DNA of 64,000 nucleotides from Atherinomorus stipes (Eukaryota; Chordata; Actinopteri; Atheriniformes; Atherinidae). Position 1 is the first letter of the stretch; each line of letters opens with the position of its first letter. The position numbers and the translations under genes were made by a program. Positions 57,124 to 64,000 of this stretch are shown piece by piece. The notes under the pieces were generated by a model. The model saw nothing but the letters and a program-made list of their open reading frames with translations, was not told where the DNA came from and ran no database searches. The stretch spans positions 1-64,000 of the forward strand of contig JALJCO010010147.1 of assembly GCA_023101725.1 (NCBI GenBank). The letters are read 5' to 3'.

Positions 57124-59950
57124 AAAAGAAAGGAAGAGAAAAAAAAACGGCGGATGCACCGAAGGAAAGGTAAGAGCTTTAGATAATGCAAGTTGGAAAA
57201 TCAGGGTAATATTAGTTTGGCTTTACCCACTTCTGAGCTCTGAAGGAGAAGCTTGAAGCTGAAAAGGCTGAAGAACGAGGCGACCATTAGCCTGAGAGGG
57301 AGGGGCGCTAAGTTTGAATACTGTTGTTTGCAAACAGAAATGGTGGGGGCACTTTGGACTCTACCTTTAAATACTGCTGTTTGTGCCCGTTACCGATTGC
57401 ATGTATAATCTTTGTAGATCACCCGCAAACGCTGAAGAGACAGCGCACGCAATTTATCAGCACTGCTAACAAATTAGCACTTTTTATTTGAATTCTTAGT
57501 AAATCAGGGCCTAAATGTGCAAACATAAATGTCAAGCAAATGATGACAGAGCTGCAAGCGCAGGAACCTGAGGAGAAAATGGCTGTTGAACAAAATCCAG
57601 CTGTTTCTTTATAAAAATCCTCACACAAGGTTTACAAAAAAAAGATAAAGGAGCTTGGCCCAGACAGACCCCATTTAAAAGTCCCGCAGCAGGCAGATGG
57701 GTCAGGATGGAGCCAGCAGGGGCTTCACAATCAGATTAGCCTTCATTGTCATCATACATGGCACAATAAAGTTTGGTTGCTCTGCACAGACAAAATCTGA
57801 ATGATGAATATTAGATAGAAAGAGTCATGGGGATAAAGATAATAAAGAATAAATATATACGACAGCAGGGAAGATGTATAAGATCTAAATATTACTGCAG
57901 TTATTCCACATGAGACGTGTTTTTGTTGCACAAGGATGCTGTGTTTAGTGTGGCGCTGATTATTTTTTCGTCCTCTCATGTGTGATGAACAGAAATGGCC
58001 AGCTGGATGTGATGTTGCTTTTCCTGCTTCGTACTGGGATGACTGACTGGAATCTGAGGTTTAGAGAAACTAGCAGGAAGGAAACGAATGCAACATGTGG
58101 AGCTTGTTTTTATGTTTTTTTTTCTTTCCTTTTTGTAGAACTTTAAACTGTTTCGTAAATGAAAAGTTGATATAAAACGTGGACTGAGGCTGATTCTGCT
58201 CCAGTCTCTTCACTTTACCAGATTTCTTCTTCCAGCATTTTGCTGGTTTGTTTTCGATAGCTTTAGAAAATAACACCAGTCCAGACCAGTACTACCAGGA
58301 AGTTTTTTCTTCCATCTGCCATGACTGTTCTTGACTACTTGCTTGTTATTACAGCTGCTGATGTCAGATTAGTTCATTTCTCATCATTTGTGTTCTATAA
58401 AATGCATTTAGAGCTTAGATCTTTGACCTTCCTTCTTCCAAGTCGCAGCACTGACCACAGATTTCCACAACAACACAATTTATGTTGAAAACATGTTTCA
58501 ATTATTTTCCTTTGGTAAATCTGCAGCCCTATGTCCACACATTAAATGTAATCAGTCACATTACCTGGTACAAAGCATCCTTTCTCCTCTAGGATCAATG
58601 TTTTTGATCATGGTCCCTGACAAAAAGAAAAAGAAACATTTCAACATCTGGTCATACACCGTCAGAACCCCATTAAACTCATCTTTAAGGTAATAAAGCT
58701 GCCAGATTAATGCAGTTTAGCTAAATGTCATTTCTAAAGAGAACAGCCACACAGAATACAAAACTGTGAAATACAAAAGTAAACTGCGTTTATCAATCAT
58801 GTGCAGATGAGTTCTGTTTATGTATTTACAGCAGCAGCAGCTGATAAAAAGTCATCTAAGAGCACTTTACAGAAAGGAAATAAGTCAAACCCTTTCAAAT
58901 TCATGTCTTGATGTTATGAATTTGCTGAAAACTGCTTCCTTTAAACACTTATTCTTTTTATTAATTTATTAATTAATTTTTCGTATTTACTTTTATTTGT
59001 GTATGAAAATTTGATAAATTTTAAAATATTTAAAGTTCTTTTGAATATTATTCTATTTATTTATTCATTTATTTATGTTTCACAAACGTCTGAAGGAGCC
59101 TCTAAATCCACCCTACAAATTGCACTCTGTTTGGCCTGACACTGAAGGATACATCACATGTATCCTTCGTGGCCTCACCAATCCCAGAATTTCACACAAG
59201 ATTTTCTTTAAACTTTATTTGCATAAGCATAGTGTACAGTAGAAACTCTTGTGAGGAGAGTAACAAGGAGTTTTATTCAATACTGTACACGGCTACATCA
59301 AGGACAAACTCACTTAAAAGGAGGTTTAAATAAAATAAAGGACAATAAGATATTTAGCGCACAATGAATGAATTATAGTTACAAAGCGATGGAAACACAA
59401 AGTTAATCACCATGACTGGGCTTTCAAAGAATGGGGAAATCATTAAAACAGAAGGGTAGGAGACTTTTTTTTTACAGATCTTTTTGCAATTCTACTTGAC
59501 ATTTTTTAAGTGATGAGAAATATTATAAAAAATCTATGTAGCTATAAAACAGGCAAAGGTGGGTATTTTGTTAAGTGTTACATGATGTGTTTACTGGTAA
59601 GAAACAACAGATAACCTGTGGAAAATGTAAAAATATGTGGGCAAGCATAAAAAAAAAAAAAAGTTTTTGCCTCAGAAAATCCATTTTGTTTGATATTATT
59701 CATGGGTTAACAAGGGGTTAATGGGGTGTCCACGTTCAGGTAACGACAGATTACCTGAACGGAAAAGGAATCAAATGCACGGTTCCATATTAGTTTTTTG
59801 TTTTGTTTATTTTTTTACAACGTAGCCGAAGGAATAAGTGGAAAGAAAGCCGTCACTAGACAGCTGTGGAGTCTGCAGTTGCTAGGCAACTGGACTGGAG
59901 CACTAAGGGAAATTCTGGCTGCTAGGATGTCCCATTTCAGCAGCTACCGT
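57124..59950. other. no gene recognised
   Basis: Unclassified AT-rich sequence. 57740-57775 (CATGGCACAATAAAGTTTGG) resembles a LINE 3' end but no body is attached. Confidence 0.4.
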
Positions 59951-59994
59951 TTCAGGAGGCTGCTTCAGAGTGTGTGGACACATAGCCTGCAACA

Positions 59995-60250
59995 AGAGAC
60001 GCAGCTTGTGAAATAAGCTGAAATTTTAAAAAAGTAATAATCCATAAAAATTGGGGGAAAATCTTGACATTGGCTTTGAATTGTAGTTCAACAGAAATAT
60101 AAAAATAAACAAAAAACCAAGCAAACAAGCATGATGTGACTCCTACAATCACTGCAATCAGGTGTTTTCTGTAACGTCCAATCAGACGCCTGCACCTGTT
60201 GACAGGTATGTTGATCCACTGTTCATGGGGAAGGAGCTCTAATTTGTCTG
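59995..60250 (-). pseudogene. Tc1/mariner-like transposase C-terminal tail
   Basis: Minus-strand frame reads LLPHEQWINIPVNRCRRLIG then RYRKHLIAVIVGVTS. W-x-x-I-P...C-x-x-L-I...R...V-I is the conserved C-terminal tail of Tc1-like transposases. Only about 40 residues remain, and no DDE acids or TIR were recognised around it. It is a different family from the 50-51 kb copy (NRCRRLI versus PPQRC). Confidence 0.6.
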
Positions 60251-61854
60251 GAACAGTTTTATCTGTTAGTTATTTTTTCCAACTACAATTCAAAAACAAT
60301 ATTTTATTTAACCAAATAATGTTTTTTTTTTGTTTTTTATTTATTACTTTTTCAGTTTCTTGCTATTTGAATAAGAATGATAAATTTGGCATTTTCTTTA
60401 ATTGGTGGGTATGAATCATTCTGAGGACGACTGTATGTAATAAATTAATTTAGGCATTGTCGTATAAATAATTGATGGCTAAACAGATGTGATCATTTAT
60501 CAGAATTAACCAAAAACTGACTAAAGGTCTATCTTTGACTTAATTTTAGTTTTTTTCCAAAGGGCATCCTAGGACTCCTCTCTCTCTTTCACAGCTCACA
60601 GTTTTATGCTTCTTGCTCCATTCTAGCCATCGTTTGGCTCAGTTTTATAGTGATCATTAACAAACCTTGTTTCCTTTTTGCCTTTGACTGTTGGGATCAG
60701 ACTGGGTCAGGAATGAGTCGTGAGGAAACTGGGATCATAGCAGAGAATCTCTAAATGATTCTCTGCTATGCAGCTTCACCCTCATTTCTTTACAAAGTCC
60801 TTATTGACTTTACAGTCCTGGTGTAGGAGTTGTGAGGGAAGTACTTGAGAACAAACCGTTGTCAGTTTTTAGTGTTATTTTAAACACTGTTTACACACAC
60901 ACACACACACACAGAAGCCTGTCAGAGTTTATCCGGCAGTCGCTCGCGTGGGAGTTTGATAGATGTGAGGGCCGCTAAGAGTCAGAATACACAAGGTTGA
61001 GTGCTGGATGTCTCGTCAGCAGTGTCTTTAAGTCTTTTTGCATCAACGTTAGACGGACTCCAGCTTTATTATTAGATTTCGGCCCCTCCGGAGAGCTGCA
61101 GGCAGGGAAACGTTACAAGTACAGACAGACGTTCATTAGCATTCATGGCTGAAGGGAATCAAGGCAACCGAACCGATGACACTGATTCTCAATGATATTT
61201 TACATTTTAGTGGCTGATGATTAGTCGATGATTCAGTGCAACAGTTAACCATGGTCTCATTTAGAAAGCCATTTCTGAAGCCATAGACACCCCCCCCCCC
61301 CTGGAGAGTAGAAACCGGCTGACTCTGGGAGGCAAACAAGATCAGTGAGTCTCCATCTTTATCAGTCTGTGTCTTTATCTTTTACAGCCCCTTTTCCCTT
61401 CATCCATCTCTCCCTTTCCTATCTTCCCATTTACTTTGCCGTCCTTCAATCCCTCTCTCTCAGTCTACCTCCCTCCCTCCCCCATATCTCTGTCTCTCAG
61501 GGTGGGAATGCATTAAAAGCCCTGGTTCGGATCCATTCTCAGTTACACTGCCTCCTTCAAAACAACCAGTGAGAATCTCATCAGCTGTTTTGGAGATCAG
61601 TCTTTCCTCTTGCTGATTTCCTGAGTGAAAAGATTAACAGATTATCCCTCCCACCCACTGCAGAGTGCCTGTTTGTCATGTCATGTCAAGACAAGGAGTG
61701 AGAAGAAATCACATTTAGAGGAGTGGAATTTTCAGAGTCATTAGATGCTGGTTGGAAATGGGCTTGTTGGGGAATGCAGTGTAATTTCCTGATAGGGAAC
61801 TTTTATTGTGGCTTGTCTTTAATTTAAGATGTACAAACTGTGAAAAGAACAAAG
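60251..61854. other. no gene recognised; simple repeats
   Basis: (CA)n at 60894-60914, C run at 61290-61301, CT-rich tract 61428-61500. Nothing coding recognised. Confidence 0.45.
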
Positions 61855-62410
61855 TTAAAGGGATAGTACACCCACAGAATGATGTGCCTTCATTTTCTAT
61901 TCACCCTCATGCTGAGCAAGACTCTGGAGCACTTTTTTAATATCTCTATGCAGCCGGAGATCGGACAGGTTTTGATTTTCCCCCAAATTGTCATATAATG
62001 GAGTTCAATGGCAACTGAGCCAAAAAGGTCCATAAAAGTCCACAAAAACTTGTCAATGTTCCTCCATACTGCTCGTTCAATGTAATCCAAGTGTCCTGAG
62101 TGGGTAGCATTCATAGTTTACTCGAAACAACATCATTTAGTATATTATAGCCTAAACAGTAGAACATCTAGCTGCCGTGAAGCGCGCCCTTGCGAGTTCA
62201 CAACAGGAAGCCGTGGCAGACGAGATTGCGCGTTCTCTTTTTCCTCTTTCTTTTGTTTAAATCAACAGCCAACCCCTCTTGTGTTTGTCCGCAGCTCATT
62301 TGCTCTTAGCACAATGTAAACGGCAAATTTCTTGTTCTACGCTTGCATTATCGGCAGAGTAGGCGCTGAACACTGCGGCTTCCATAGTGTCGCGCACGAA
62401 TGCACAAATA
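61855..62410. mobile_element. TTAA-type element, left end only
   Basis: TTAA at 61855 followed by agggatagtacacccacag, a terminus type common among non-autonomous TTAA elements in fish (from memory). No complementary right end was found, so the right limit is a guess. Confidence 0.4.
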
Positions 62411-62514
62411 GAAACTGCAATGTAATCCTGTTTGGCCATAAGAATATAACAAATAAGATGTTTTCTAAAAACTATTTATTTTACTTAGCAACCTTTACAT
62501 TTTTTTTCTGTCAA

Positions 62515-62583
62515 ATGAAATGAAAAATGAAATGAAAAATACTTTATTCATCCCCGAAGGGAAATTCAGTATTGTAAAAGCTC

Positions 62584-62624
<41 letters not shown>

Positions 62625-64000
62625 ATAAACAAAAAGTCAGTTAGTCTTGTTCTTTAGGGTGATGGTTGCTGGCAGGAATGAATTCCTGTATCTCTCCGTC
62701 CTACAGCGAACTTGACGCAGCCTCCCACTGAACACACTCTGTTGATTCTTCACCGTGTTGTGGAGAGGATGGGAAGTGTCCTCCATCATCTTCATCAGCT
62801 TGTGCAGCATTCTTTTCTGAACGATCATCTCCAGCGGCTCCAGAGTTCTCCCCAGCACAGAACCAGCTTTCTTGATCAGCTTGTTTAGTTTCTTCAAGTC
62901 TCTGGTTCTGATGCTGCTGCCCCAGCAGATGCTGCAAAGCTAATTGCACTTTCCACAACAGACTTGTAGAAGATCTGCAACATCTGGGTGCAGACATTGA
63001 ATGATCTCAGCTTCCTTAAGAAGTAGAGTCTGCTCTGACATTTCTTGTAGATGTAGTCAGTGTTGCATTTCCAATCGAGTCTGTTGTCCAGCTGAACTCC
63101 AGGTATTTGTAGTTCTCCACCACCTCCACCTCCTCTTCCAGGATGTAGACAGGACTATGCTGCTTATTCTTGCTCCTCCTGAAGTCAACAATCATCTCTT
63201 TAGTCTTGCTGGTCTTTAAGATGAGCTGATTGTTACCATTTCACAAACTGACTGACCAGTTCTCTGTACTCGGCTTCTTGTCCATCACTGATACACCCCA
63301 CAACTGCAGAGTCATCAGAGTATTTCTGCAGATGACAGGACTCAGAGTTGTACTGGAAGTCTGAGGTGTACAGTGTAAAGAGGAATGGTGAGAGTACAGT
63401 CCCTTGTGGTGCTCCATTGCTGCAGATCACCATCTCAGACACACAACCTTTCAGTCTCACAAACTGTGGTCTGTTTGTTAGGTAGTCGTAAATCCAGGTT
63501 GTTGTGGAGGATCCACCTGGAAGTTATGGAGCTTCTGACATAGCAAAGCAGGCTGAATAGTATTAAATGCACTTGAAAAATCAAAGAACATGACCCTCAA
63601 AGTGCTGCCTGACTGGTCCAGATGAGAGTGGGCTCTCTGAAGCAGGAAGATGATGGCTTCTTCAACTCCAAGCCCATTACGATATGCGAACTGTAATGGG
63701 TCCTGAAAGGTGTTCACTTGCTTGTTGAGGTGAGCCAGTAAGAGTCTCTCCAGGACTTTCATGATGTGAGATGTCAGGGCAACTGGTCTGTAGTCATTTG
63801 GTTCAGCTGGTTGTGGTTTTTTAGGGACAGGAACAAGACAGGATGTCTTCCACAGCACAGGAACTCTGTTCTGTCTCAGGCTGGTGTTAAAAAGGTGCTG
63901 GAGAACCGGACATAGTTGTTCTGAGCAGGTCTTGAGAACTCTGGGACTAACACCATCTGGACCTGCAGCCTTGTTCCGGTTCAGTTTCTCCAGTTGTTTC
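62515..64000 (-). mobile_element. jockey/CR1-group LINE, 3' part, runs off window
   Basis: Minus-strand LINE whose coding region enters from beyond 64000. The 3' UTR includes an A35 run (62586-62620 on the minus strand), then AATTTCCCTTCGGGGATGAA, and ends in ATTTC/ATTTTTC simple units near 62515-62550. That is the kind of microsatellite tail used for target-primed reverse transcription. It is a different family from the L2 copy at 431-2650. Confidence 0.82.
62637..64000 (-). pseudogene. LINE reverse transcriptase, multiple frameshifts
   Basis: The frame is open from the window edge: NRNKAAGPDGVSPRVLKTC, KKPQPAEPNDYRPVALTSH, FAYRNGLGVEEAI, then motif A FFDFSSAFNTIQ. A frame change near 63500 leads to WIYDYLTNRPQFV and motif B GAPQGTVLSPFLF, then motif C KYSDDSAVVG (the two catalytic Asp intact). 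More changes near 63235, 63100 and 62940 are needed to reach TSKTKEMIVDFRR, VQLDNRLDWKCNTDYIY and finally KKLNKLIKKAGSVLGRTLEP...RYRNSFLPATI. The missing G in the TACCTG(G)GAGTTCAG region is one clear single-base loss. The protein normally nicks target DNA and copies its own RNA. This copy cannot be translated. The real start lies outside the window. Confidence 0.85.

Overview
This 64 kb window looks like intergenic or intronic DNA from a teleost fish, probably a percomorph (the percomorph placement is a low-confidence inference). The sequence itself shows an L2-type LINE, a second jockey/CR1-group LINE, Tc1-like remnants, many hAT elements with clean 8-bp target-site duplications (TSDs), TTAA-flanked elements, tRNA-derived SINEs, a Ty1/copia fragment and a 5S rRNA pseudogene. 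I found no intact host gene, no tRNA gene and no CRISPR array. No open reading frame on either strand reads convincingly as a host exon. The longest coding stretches are broken transposon proteins.

Layout. 1-2650: GC-rich/CA-repeat edge and a 5'-truncated, frameshifted L2 LINE (minus). 2650-9700: mostly unrecognised, with a repeat at 4.3 kb, hAT-like ends at 6.8-7.6 kb and a THAP-domain element at 7.6-8.1 kb. 9.7-10.15 kb: copia RNase H tail next to a small hAT-type end. 13-19.2 kb: a chain of DNA elements (13157-14014, 14822-15431, hAT 16406-17612, hAT 17832-19209 with a BED zinc finger). 19.9 kb: THAP start. 22.5-23.1 kb: degenerate pyrimidine-rich tract. 24.3-28.7 kb: foldback TTAA element, three small hATs, a SINE and a second TTAA element filled with simple tandem repeats. 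31.1-33.1 kb: 5S pseudogene, a dispersed repeat split by a hAT, and a candidate TIR element carrying a frameshifted THAP domain. 35.4-38.8 kb: several layers of nested insertions. 42.4-43.9 kb: SINE and a 1.1 kb compound palindrome made from THAP-element copies. 45.1 kb: long (TA)n. 46.3-48.3 kb: strongly C-rich block followed by a hAT. 50.0-51.2 kb: Tc1-like element with a foreign insert. 52.15 kb: THAP exon remnant ending at a splice-donor-like site. 55-57 kb: SINEs and a dispersed repeat. 60 kb: Tc1-like transposase tail. 62.5-64 kb: frameshifted LINE running off the window edge.

The window therefore reads as an archive of transposition rather than a set of cooperating genes. Its most unusual property is repeated THAP zinc-finger coding remnants (six loci, not all obviously one family), including one family folded into a multi-armed palindrome. 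Nested insertions give an internal relative dating, supported by paralogous empty sites elsewhere in the window. Family names for small elements are inferences from TSD length and terminal sequence, because no database search was possible.
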